64,000 nucleotides of DNA from Bactericera cockerelli (Eukaryota; Arthropoda; Insecta; Hemiptera; Triozidae). Below the pieces are notes generated by a model. It worked only from the letters and a program-made list of their open reading frames with translations, ran no database searches and was not told where the DNA came from. Below, piece after piece: positions 38,160-47,698 of this stretch (its first letter is position 1; every line of letters begins with the position of its first letter). The stretch is from positions 3,437,492 to 3,501,491 of the forward strand of contig CM044964.1 in NCBI GenBank assembly GCA_024516035.1. The letters are read 5' to 3'. The position numbers and the translations under genes are program-made.

Positions 38160-38362
38160 CTTGACACCTCTAGAATAGTTTTCGTCTATTTTCAGATCAA
38201 GTGGTACAGCCCGTTTAGCAAACACAATATGGGATCTCGAGTTAAGTTTAAGCACTAGTTTTTCATTTTTCTCGCTGTTCGTAATAATGGATGAGAGAAC
38301 ATCACGTTCTTGACATTTTTCCTCTTCAGTATTTAATGAATTTGGAAAAATAAAAAAATGAG
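38160..38362 (-). CDS. Probable orphan exon, unidentified gene
   Basis: On the - strand the sequence between an acceptor (tttattctatctag, AG at 38364-38363) and a donor (GTAATT from 38159) is open for 67 codons in one frame. The product includes EEEKCQERDVLSS and SRSHIVFAKRAVPLDLKI, mixed charged and hydrophobic in a way typical of real protein. The other two frames have stops. No ATG is present, so it would be an internal exon entering in phase 1 and leaving in phase 0. It does not fit KCNQ, whose stop codon lies upstream at 45377. I do not recognise the family. A weaker acceptor near 38326 is possible. Confidence 0.45.
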
Positions 38363-38594
38363 CTAGATAGAATAAACAAAATTGAGGGCCGAAATATGAA
38401 ACAGGATTGGATTTAATCTAAGTGAACACGATCACTTAACTCAGGCTATAGTGCTCTGTGATTTGCTGAAACTCCGACTTGAGACCGGGTTATTCTGTAA
38501 ATTTATTTATGTGTATGTTATTAAAATAAATTCAAACGTGTGTTACAACTGATAGTTTAGATTTTTGACAGTAGAAACATTAAAAGCAAAGTTT

Positions 38595-38895
38595 AGCGAT
38601 TAGCTCAGTGGTTAAGCACTCGCTTGTCATGCGGCAGGTCCCGGGTTCAATCGCCCGTGCCGACAAAAAATTGTATTCAAAATTTGGTTACAGTTGTTTG
38701 TAAGGGATACCTTCTGGTGCGCTCGTGTTGACCCAGCACCTAAATGGGAAGTATTGTGTCGCTTCTTGCCCATCAGAGTGGGGGTATACTACGGGATGGG
38801 CAAGCTACAACACAGACCACAAGCGTCTACAGTAGCTCCTGTTTCATGGCTACGAAATAAAAAAGGCTGTGAAACACTCATCTTTAAAGAAAAGA
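38595..38895 (+). mobile_element. tRNA-derived SINE, 'GCGATTAGCTCAGTGGTTAA' family
   Basis: Full copy: head, B box gggttcaatcgccc, body with ctcgtgttgacccagcacct, tail ctgtgaaacactcatcttta. Confidence 0.88.
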
Positions 38896-39149
38896 AAAGT
38901 TCTTCACAAGTCCCAATATCATGCTCAAGCATGTCTCAAGATCCAATATTCTGTCCGGGGACCGACAGTCTAGTGCATTATTTTAAAGTGGTCAGTAGTA
39001 ATCAAGTTTGGTCAGAGCGAATTGGAAAAACCCATGAACAGATCTCTGGTTTGCAGGGTCTCAGGGTGAAATCAATAGGCAAAATCGAGTTCTTAAGTCA
39101 TGACTTAGGCCTGGTTTTCCCCACCTAACAGCCATAATTATGAACAGAG

Positions 39150-39310
39150 AATTTTGCTTCAGCAATGTCTCGACGTTGCTTAAGCAACGTCCAGCGAGGT
39201 GAAGACATCTTGATACTGTCATTTTGGCCAAACACAGGCTGGGTGAGATTAATTTGAGTAGCTGGTTTGTGAGTTTCCTGCGAAAGCGACTTATTATAGG
39301 AAATCATGAT
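39150..39310 (+). mobile_element. 5S-derived SINE fragment
   Basis: ttaagcaacgtccagcgagg (5S internal region) followed by aacacaggctgggtgagatt and tttgtgagtttcctgcgaaa (body). The 5' part is replaced by an inverted acgttgcttaagcaacgt palindrome at 39169-39192. Confidence 0.65.
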
Positions 39311-39719
39311 TGAGACATTGCTCAGACGGCGTTTTCTGTTCATAAATACGGCTGTAAGCCCAAGACGTATTATTATGGGGTCACAATCCCAAGTGGGAGA
39401 ATTATACTGCCCGCCTAGGACTGAAGAGGCTGCAGTTGAGTCCCTTTCCCCCAAGATCTGTCCATGATAAGCTGTGTCCACACTTCTGCGCTTTCTCTTT
39501 CCACATGACGCAAGACAAGAGGAACGATAGGCATGCGCTTTTACATGCCTCTTTTGAGTGGCCAGAACATTTTTTTCGAAATTTAAATAAATAAACATAA
39601 AAAAACATTATTAGGAACATTAATCTATCTTTTATTAGATTATAGTGGTGCATGTCAACATCTATGGTCATACACACCAGGAACATAATAATAATACTCT
39701 AAAGAGTATTATAGGAACA

Positions 39720-39921
39720 TAATAATAATACTCTTTAGTGGAAGGTAACCACCAGGCAAGGTTAATGCTCAAAGCATTTTCTACCACCTACCCTCAGAGT
39801 TTTATTATTATGTGCTCACAAACTCAAATGAATGAGGAAAAATTCGTGCACTGGGTGGGATTCGAACCAACGGTACCTGGATTACCAGACTAGCGCGTTA
39901 ACCACTTGACTACCAGTGCAC
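39720..39921 (-). mobile_element. tRNA-derived SINE, 'GGTAGTCAAGTGGTTAACG' family
   Basis: actctttagtggaaggtaac to cgcgttaaccacttgactac. Preceded by a short duplicated aggaacataataataatact that may mark its target duplication. Confidence 0.78.
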
Positions 39922-40359
39922 ATGTACATTGTACATAATCATTAGGATGAGAACCCAAAACGCTTACAGCATTGCCTCGTTGAACTGCAAGGCTTATTTA
40001 TACAAGGCTCTCACTTTTCTGTTTATACTGATTAAAATAGAAAGGTTAGTTGATGGCATGGATATTCAGAACTATTACCTGCTGATGAGAGCGAATAAGC
40101 TCGAAACAGCTGTCCAGGTATGTTCTGATGTTCATGTACATCTAGTACAACTTCTCACTTTTCTGTTTATACTGATACTGATTTGTTGCAGCAAAAAATT
40201 TCCCGAACTGGGGTCTCCAGTCTTTTTACAATAGATCTTTTCCATTCTTTTATCATGAAAGGCATCGCGAAAGACATGTCCTCTATTTGCGAGTTGAAGA
40301 GGAACTAGGAAGTGTGAAAGGGAAAGCGCCAAGTGTGGACATAGCTTTAGGTAAATAAA

Positions 40360-40680
40360 AAACCCTGAAGGAAGAGAACAAGGACTCTACGTTCTGACTA
40401 AAGCACTGACGGCCAAACAAATCGTGGCGCCATGCTATCCGACATCTCAATGGTTCGTATATCAATAATAATAATAATATCGCCTTATTTATACTGCCCG
40501 ATTAGGACTATTGAAGTCCCATTATTCCAGCAGTAAGCCCAAGACATATCATTATGTGGTAAAAATCCCAAATGGGAGGATACCTTGTCATGTCCCGGAT
40601 GGGTTTCAAACCCACGACATCTGGAATCTCTGGATTCACAGAGTGCCGCCTTTACCACTGAGCTACCGGGACAGACATGA
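40360..40680 (-). mobile_element. Repeat 'GAGAACAAGGACTCTACG' with adjacent SINE
   Basis: 40365-40460 (gaacaaggactctacgttct, ggccaaacaaatcgtggcgc) recurs at 48362-48455. In both places it is followed directly by an inverted SINE of the GGTAGCTCAGCAGTAAGG family (40465-40675 here), so the two were probably copied as one unit. Confidence 0.7.
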
Positions 40681-40907
40681 TCAAGAGAATGCGGGCCTCG
40701 AAAAATGGTCTACGTTACAATTTTTCGAACTCAGTTTTACACATTTGAAAATAATTATCAGAGTGACATTTAGAATGCACAACTTCAACAAAAAAATCTT
40801 CGAAAAATGTTTTCAATACCGATAGACCAGTTGTCAGCATCGGTAACACAAGTGCCTACTATTTGTTTGGACCATAGAGGAACAAATAACGGAGGACTCA
40901 AAATAAT

Positions 40908-41322
40908 AATAATCTTTAGTGGAACCACTAGGCGAGGTTGCTCAAATAAATACGGAAAACTTCATGCACTGGGTGGGATTCGAACCAACGCTACCTGGAT
41001 TATCAGACAAGCGCCTTAACTATTTGACTACCAATGTACAGGTGAACAATTGTTTCAATTGAAAAGAAGCTATAATTTCAATAAGGCTAAAGCCAGACTA
41101 TCCCTTTGAACTAGTGATAATAATAATAACACTCTTTAGTGGAAGGTAACCACCAGGCGAGGTGATTGTTCAAAGCATTTTCTACCACTTAACCCTCAGA
41201 GTCTCATTATTATGTGGTCACAAATTTAAATTAATGAGGAAAAATGCATGCATTGGGTGGGATTCGAACCAACGGATCCCTATGCTACCTGGTTTATTAG
41301 ACTAGCTCGTTAATGTACAATT
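40908..41322 (-). mobile_element. Two 'GGTAGTCAAGTGGTTAACG' SINE copies
   Basis: A shortened copy at 40908-41040 and a longer one at 41115-41322, same orientation, each with the gggtgggattcgaaccaacg B-box region. The second lacks the last bases of the tRNA-like head. Confidence 0.7.
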
Positions 41323-41834
41323 TTACATAATATATCTTATGCGTAATGAACCTGTCACATTGAACCTGCCATTTTGCATAGCTGGAACACCATGGATATC
41401 ACAACAATAACAAATTAATTATTTTTATTCTTGTTTGTTTTTCGTGCTTTTGAATGTAAAAATGGTAGCCATGTTGGATAGCTGCTATCAGTTTATTTAC
41501 GTGACAGGTTTGAGCCACTCCATTACTTCTACCTCTATGGTTTGGACGTCATTTGTATTTACTTACGAAAAATAAAACAAAATGAATAGAAAAAATTGAA
41601 ATTCAAGAAGTCTATGTATGAGTACAATCTAAACTACTGGTATTATCACAAAAAAGCTTCGTTACTTGTGCCCATGCTCAGACGCCCACCCACCCCCACG
41701 CCCCTACAGTGGGCTGGGCTGGGCTGGGCGTACAAAGCAGCTATTCAAGTAGGTATAGCGAAATGTAAGAAAATTAAATTAAAAAAAAAAAAATCATTTG
41801 GAATAGAACAGGGTAAACACTTTTTTTCTCCTTT

Positions 41835-42070
41835 ATTTAATGTGGGTTTAACGTCGCTTTCAACTGCATGGTCATATATCACGACGGGGGTTTTACACTC
41901 CGTTCAGTGGAAATTCCCAAACCAGCTACTCAAATCAACCTCACCCAGCCTGAGCGGGGAATAGCAAGCATCACGAGGGTTTGAATTTTAATTGACCAAG
42001 TCTTAGCCTCACTGGACGTTACTAAACTTTAGTGACTGCATGAGAACTGGTGAATTCAACATGTCATAAC
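41835..42070 (-). mobile_element. 5S-derived SINE (-)
   Basis: tgtgggtttaacgtcgcttt and acctcacccagcctgagcgg (body), then the 5S head inverted: actggacgttactaaacttt and gagaactggtgaattcaaca. Confidence 0.8.
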
Positions 42071-42074
42071 AGTA

Positions 42075-43160
42075 TGAACACAAAATCAAGTTTCTTTTTG
42101 GCTAAGTCCATATTTAAAATAAATAAAAGTGATTGACCAAGTCTTGGGCCAAAAAAAAACACCAAATTGGTCACAAACCCAAGCTTCAGGTTGAAATCAC
42201 AAATATTCTTTTTGGCATAAAAAAAACAGTGGCGTAGCCAGTTGTCCTGGAAACAAAAGTCCACCTTATGCAGGCAATGGTCATAAAAAAAGGAGATAAA
42301 AAAGGAGATTCACAAGCCTAAGGCAACATTTGATTTCCCCTGTGAAAATTCCTATGAGCGGGGCTCACTAAGCCTCAACCCCAATTGCTACAATAGAACA
42401 GAAATTGATTTTAGTTCCCTACCTAATGATCAAGAATTTTCACAAGAAGTTTTCAACTACATCAGAATTGGATTCAAAAATAAATTATTTTCGAGTGAAT
42501 TAAAAAAAAAATATTTAAATTACATAATTTCCAAATAAATAATTGTTATTTTCAAACGAAATAATTTTCTAGTAAATGAATTGTTTGAAACTACAGGCAG
42601 AGAGGTGAACATTATTTTCGTTCAAGATTTACATGACTATTAGAAAAACTAGTTTAGTGACTATTTACCAAAGAATAGGCATTACTTAAATTGTTGGTTA
42701 AAATTTATAAGTAGACCTAAATTCTAAATAATTGTATTTTTTTTTACATTGGAATATCAAATAACCTCCTATTTATTAAAATAAAAAATATAAAAAGAGG
42801 TGTATGCAGTGGAATCAAAAAGTTTTTTTTTCTAAAAAAGAAACTGATAAATTAGAAATAGGGAATTTATTAACAAGGCACACTATTATAGTTAAAATAA
42901 GTTAAACAAAGGTTCATAAGGTTGGTAGGGCAGAAAATTCATGTTCTATAGGAGAGAGGATAAGGTTTAATGTACAAATGGTTAAAAAGTCAAAAATAAA
43001 ACTTTGTATGGTCCAGATAATTGTTACAGAGGTTTACATTAAATGTATTGTGTAATTTAAAATGGTAAATTATTATCTGATAAAAAATGAAAGAAAATAA
43101 AAATGACAATCGTGTTCTGAAGAGTAAAAAAAATCTACAGTAAAAACTTCGGAAATAACC
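42075..43160. other. AT-rich, no gene
   Basis: Contains a lone cagtggcgtagccag (42230-42245), which matches the terminus of the hAT-like MITE at 51827 without a partner end. Otherwise nothing recognised. Confidence 0.4.
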
Positions 43161-43164
43161 ATCA

Positions 43165-43275
43165 TATCACGAGGGTTCGAATTCGAGTCACCCACCAATT
43201 TCTGACTTTGCTGAACGTTGCTTAATTTTATTGATCGGACGAGAACTATTGTATTCAACAAGCAATCGACATTTG
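43165..43275 (-). mobile_element. 5S-like SINE head (-)
   Basis: Inverse of a 5S-like sequence: the - strand reads ttgttgaatacaatagttct, gtccgatcaataaaattaag and caacgttcagc. Close to the 5S internal region but with a diverged 3' part, so it is not a functional 5S gene. Confidence 0.6.
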
Positions 43276-44095
43276 CCATGGAGAAATTTAATTTGATTAA
43301 AGTAAAAAGATAGGTACCAAAAGTGATTTATTTTCCAAAATCTTTGCCCATGAAAAATTATTTCTTCGATACCATAGTTCAAGCCCACTGGTTCCTACCG
43401 AATTGGGATTTTATCCATTCTTTGACCACCAAAAGTACGTTTCACGATAGAAATGAAAATGAGAGAAAAAGTACGTTGGACTTGAACCAACGACCTCCAG
43501 GATATGATCAAAATACTGAGGCCAGAGAGACCAATCGGTTTCTTTTAACACCAAAAAATTGACTAGTCCTCAGCAACACTTGAAACACGGACGTGGAGAA
43601 ATCGCAGTCACAGGAAGAAAAAATAAAATGGTCGAAAAATTTTCAAATTACATAATTCTTACAAAAGGCATTTCATCTACTAAAATCTAATATTTTTAAA
43701 AGTAAAATACTAATATAATTTCGAGAGAGAAAAAAATTGCGCTAGTTTTATATCGTCTAAATTATTGATAAAAAAATTAATCAAGGCAAGAATTTGATTT
43801 ATTAATATTTATGCAAAATAAAACGGAAAAAAAAATCTAGTGTCCAAAAAGTACAAAATATATTTTAAATTTCAAGAAGAATGGAATTTACCGCTTTGGA
43901 CCTCTAACAAGAGAAGATAATCAAAAAGTTATGTACAAAACAGTTGAACAAAAATTAGAAATCTAATATCTAACAGTTTGTTGATTTGTTCATTAGTAAC
44001 TAAAAATGTCTCTATAGTTGACAAGAAAGTATCTAATATTAAATTCGAACACCTATTCATTTTTAGACTATTTTTTAAAGTTAATTTGAAAAGGT
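43276..44095. other. AT-rich, mostly no feature
   Basis: A tRNA-like SINE fragment (43470-43555) carries ttggacttgaaccaacgacc. The rest shows no gene. Confidence 0.4.
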
Positions 44096-44097
44096 AG

Positions 44098-44272
44098 TTG
44101 TGCCCCGGAACCGCTTTCGCATTACTTCAGGGAACTTTACCTTTACATCCATGCCATTCCGAAAACGGAAAATTTCGGTCAGAAATTTCCGCTCCGGCCA
44201 GGATTCGAACCCGCAACCTCCGGGTCAGCAACCAATGCTCTTAACCATTGAGCCACAGAGGTCGGCAAAAAT
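44098..44272 (-). mobile_element. tRNA-derived SINE, 'ACCTCTGTGGATCAGTGGTT' family (-)
   Basis: tgccccggaaccgctttcgc through aggattcgaacccgcaacct to ttaaccattgagccacagag. A good inverted copy. Confidence 0.82.
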
Positions 44273-44989
44273 TTTAGACTGTGAAACTCCTCTTTACAAG
44301 GTAATTTTTTTCCAAGACTTTTATGTCAATCGCGTGTCCTGTGTTTACGTAAAAGTTAAGTGTCAACAAGTATGGACATGATCAGGAGCATAACCAATAC
44401 CGAAATAGTGTCACATATTTTGGGACTCAATTCAGATTTTTTTAACGAAATTTAGGGATAATTTTGGTTTTGAATTTCAGTCAAGCGAAAGAAAAGTTAT
44501 TAAGAAAACAAAAGTGGCTGGTTTTTCTTCTTATTATATTTAGAAGAAAAGTGACCAGTTCTCTTTTTCCAATAATTTTCGAAACATACCAGCACATATA
44601 TGTGATGGTTTGTTAAAAATATCTTTGAATCTCAAACTGCAAAAATAATATCTTTTTGTTTGAAAATACAGATCCCGTTGTAGGTCCTGGTACTACTTTG
44701 ATGTTATTCATTTTTTTTTTTTTTCATTTGTTTTATTTATCATATTTTTTGTATACAGAGGACCCATCCTAAGCCATTTTTATTTGTCTTCTAAAATTTT
44801 ATTCGGCTTCTAATTGACTTGTGACATTAATTATTTGTAGTTGACACTCACTCCCCTAATCAGCTTTAGTAGCGGCATGGCTAATGGGAATTGATAGAGA
44901 CGATTTTATTTTACGTAGCACTGGCTATATCCCAGGGTCTAGGGTATAAGTTACACTCTGCCGCGCTGTCTCTTTCCTTTGTATTGACG

Positions 44990-45390
44990 TTCTTCGCACC
45001 TCGGCCGAGGTGTTTGATAGGCTTCCGGTATGGTCGACCTCTTACACAAGTAGATGTTAGAAAACTAGACGGCTCATAGTGAAGCAACTACTATACTTGT
45101 TTCCAGGGTATAGGCTTCCATTGTGGTCGACCTCTTACACAAGTAGATGTTAGAAAGCTAGATGGCTCCTAGTGAAGCAACTACTATACTTGCTCCCAGG
45201 GTCCAGGGTATAGGCTTCCGTTGTGGTCGACCTCTTCTTACACAAATAGATGTTAGAAATCTAGATGGCTCATAGTGAAGCAACTACTATACTTGTTTCC
45301 AGGGTATAGGCTTCCGTTGTGGTCGAACTCTTACAGTAGATGTTAGAAAACTAGATGGCTCATAGTGAAGCAACTACTATACTTGTTCCT
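44990..45390 (-). repeat. KCNQ last-exon array including the stop codon, 4 copies
   Basis: Units of about 93, 103 and 90 bp repeat the end of the last KCNQ exon: ggaacaagtatag (last codons and TAG) followed by tagttgcttcactatgagcc. The real stop is at 45379-45377, and copies start at + strand positions 45287, 45184 and 45091. They lie in the 3' UTR. Confidence 0.85.
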
Positions 45391-45472
45391 CTAGTGAGGG
45401 CCTGTGAAGAGTGTGAGTGTGTGCGTTGAGTAGATACACGATCTGGTCCATCTTACGGTCCATCAGGGAGAG
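45377..45472 (-). CDS. KCNQ: KCNQ exon E, terminal coding exon
   Basis: Acceptor tttcag (AG at 45474-45473). Phase 0 start, 31 codons and TAG. It encodes [20 protein letters not shown], which continues the tail coiled coil (vertebrate counterpart VTQLDQRLALITDMLHQLL), and ends SLEEQV. The C-terminus is much shorter than in vertebrate KCNQ1, which adds a further disordered tail. Confidence 0.9.
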   Translation of the reverse strand, partial: LSLMDRKMDQIVYLLNAHTHTLHRPSLEEQV

Positions 45473-47521
45473 CTGAAATAAAACGAATTAAAGAGTTTAT
45501 TTTATTTATTTATTTATTAAATTGACGGATATATCCATTTTACATGTTCCTTAATAAAATAAACTTCATCATAGGGTTGCGTCATCGTGAACGATGGTAG
45601 CCAGACAGTGGAGGAATGACTCAGCACTTCTACCACTGTCTTTACAAGGAGGCTAATAACTGACAAGGGCCCCCAGAACCAAGCCAATGCTGGTCTACTC
45701 CCTGTTTATAGTCCCCCAGCCAGACTGCTGGTCTACTCCCTGTTTAAAGTCCCCCAGCTAGACTAAAATAAACTTACCTAAGAATAATAAAAGCTATCCT
45801 AAAATGCTAACAATTAATGAAAGATAAAAACAGCCTAACAATAATTAAAAATTAAAACTGTTTATTTTTTCTGTATAATAATAATAGTCTGGCTGGGGGA
45901 CTATAAACAGGGAGTAGACCAGCAGTCTGGCTGGGGGACTATAAACAGGGAGTACACCAGCAGTCTGGCTGGGGGACTATAAACGGGGAGTACACCAGCA
46001 GTCTGGCTGAAGGACTATAAACAGTGAGTAGACCAGCAGTCTGGCTGGGACACTATAAACAGGGAGTAGACCAGCATTGGCTTGGTTCTGGGGGCCTTGT
46101 CAATTATTAGCCTCCTTGTAAAGACAGTGGTAGAAGTTCTGAGTCATTCCTCTACTGTCTGGCTACCATCGTTCACGATGACGCCACTCTATGATGAGGA
46201 ATAATAATATTATCGCTTTTATACTGCCCGATTAGGACTATTAAGTCCAATTATTTGGACTTAATAGTCCTAATCGGGCTATTACAAAATACAAAAAAAA
46301 AAAATTGGAAGAGAATGCCGTAGGCATTAGCACCGCCCTTGATCAAGTTTTGTTTAATTATTTCAACTTTATTTCTTGTAAATTGTAAATATTATATTTT
46401 GTAAATAAAACTTGATTAAATCTGTTTAAAAATAATAATTATTCCAGCAGTAAGCAGAAGGACGTATCATGGTTTTGATGTTGCCCGACCGGTCTATGTT
46501 AGCTAGATAACTACCCGCTACATTACCTGTTGTTCCAGCCGGTAGAGTCTGGCCCCAATGGTCATGGGTTTGATATTGTCTATGTCTGCTAGATAACTAC
46601 CCGCTACATTACCTGCTGTTCCACCCGGTAGAGTCTAGTCCCAATGGTCATGGGTTTGATATTGTCTATGTCCGCTAGATAACTACCCGCTACATTACCT
46701 ATATTGTTTCACACGGTAGAGTCTAGCCTCAATGGTCATGGGTTTGATATTGTCTATGCCCGCTAGATAACTACCAGCTACATTACCTATTGTTTCACCC
46801 GGTAGAGTCTAGCCCCAATGGTCATGGGTTTGATATTGTCTATGCCCGCTTGATAACTACCCGGTACATTACCTGTTGTTTCACCCGGTAGAGTCTGGCC
46901 CCAATGGTCATGGTTTGATATTGTCTATGTCCGCTAGATAACTGCCCGCTACATTACCTGTTGTTCCACCCGGTAGAGTCTGGCCCCAATGGTCATGGGT
47001 TTGATATTGTCTATGTCCGCTAGATAACTACCCGCTACATTACCTATATTGTTTCACACGGTAGAGTCTAGCCTCAATGGTCATGGGTTTGATATTGTCT
47101 ATGCCCGCTAGATAACTACCCGCTACATTACCTGTTGTTCCACCCGGTAGAGCCTGGCCCCAATGGTCATGGGTTTAATGTTGCCTGACCGGTCTATGCC
47201 CGCTAGATAACTGCCCGGCTTTCCGAGCGTCTGGTCCAGCCGCCTTTGCAGTTCCTGAAAGAAAAACGAGACAAAGCTTAGTACGAATTGTCAAGGAGAA
47301 AATAATAATATCGCCTTATTTATACTGCCCGATTAGGACTATCAATTACCAAATTTCCAGCAGTAAGCCCAAGACGTATTATTATGTGGTAAAAATCCCA
47401 AATGGTGACGAATAAGTTAAACAAATGGGGATCGATAAGACCTTATAATAAGACTCTATCTTTTCAATAAATAAAATTTACGAGACGAAAGAGTACATTT
47501 GGCGAGTTAAGCTTGGAAACA

Positions 47522-47554
<33 letters not shown>

Positions 47555-47665
47555 CGAAATGGGGGATCGATAAGACCTTATAATAAGACCTTATAATATG
47601 TTTTCAATAAATAAAGAAAATTTACGAGATGAAAGAGTACATTTGACGAGTTAAGCTTGGAAAGA

Positions 47666-47698
<33 letters not shown>

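Noticed and set aside
40020..40235. Exon-like segment ending in CAG/GTATGT with a following TTGCAG
   Set aside because: The flanking cttttctgtttatactgat is itself repeated (40010 and 40157), the frame has no family resemblance, and it looks like a repeat end.
45377..45388. C-terminal PDZ-binding motif in KCNQ (EEQV)
   Set aside because: Class I needs Ser or Thr at position -2; here it is Glu. There is not enough to claim a PDZ ligand.
46526..47131. Regular direct repeats at 86 bp that could resemble a CRISPR-like array
   Set aside because: The repeats are longer than the spacers would be, contain exon sequence and a splice donor, and sit in a eukaryotic intron. No cas genes.
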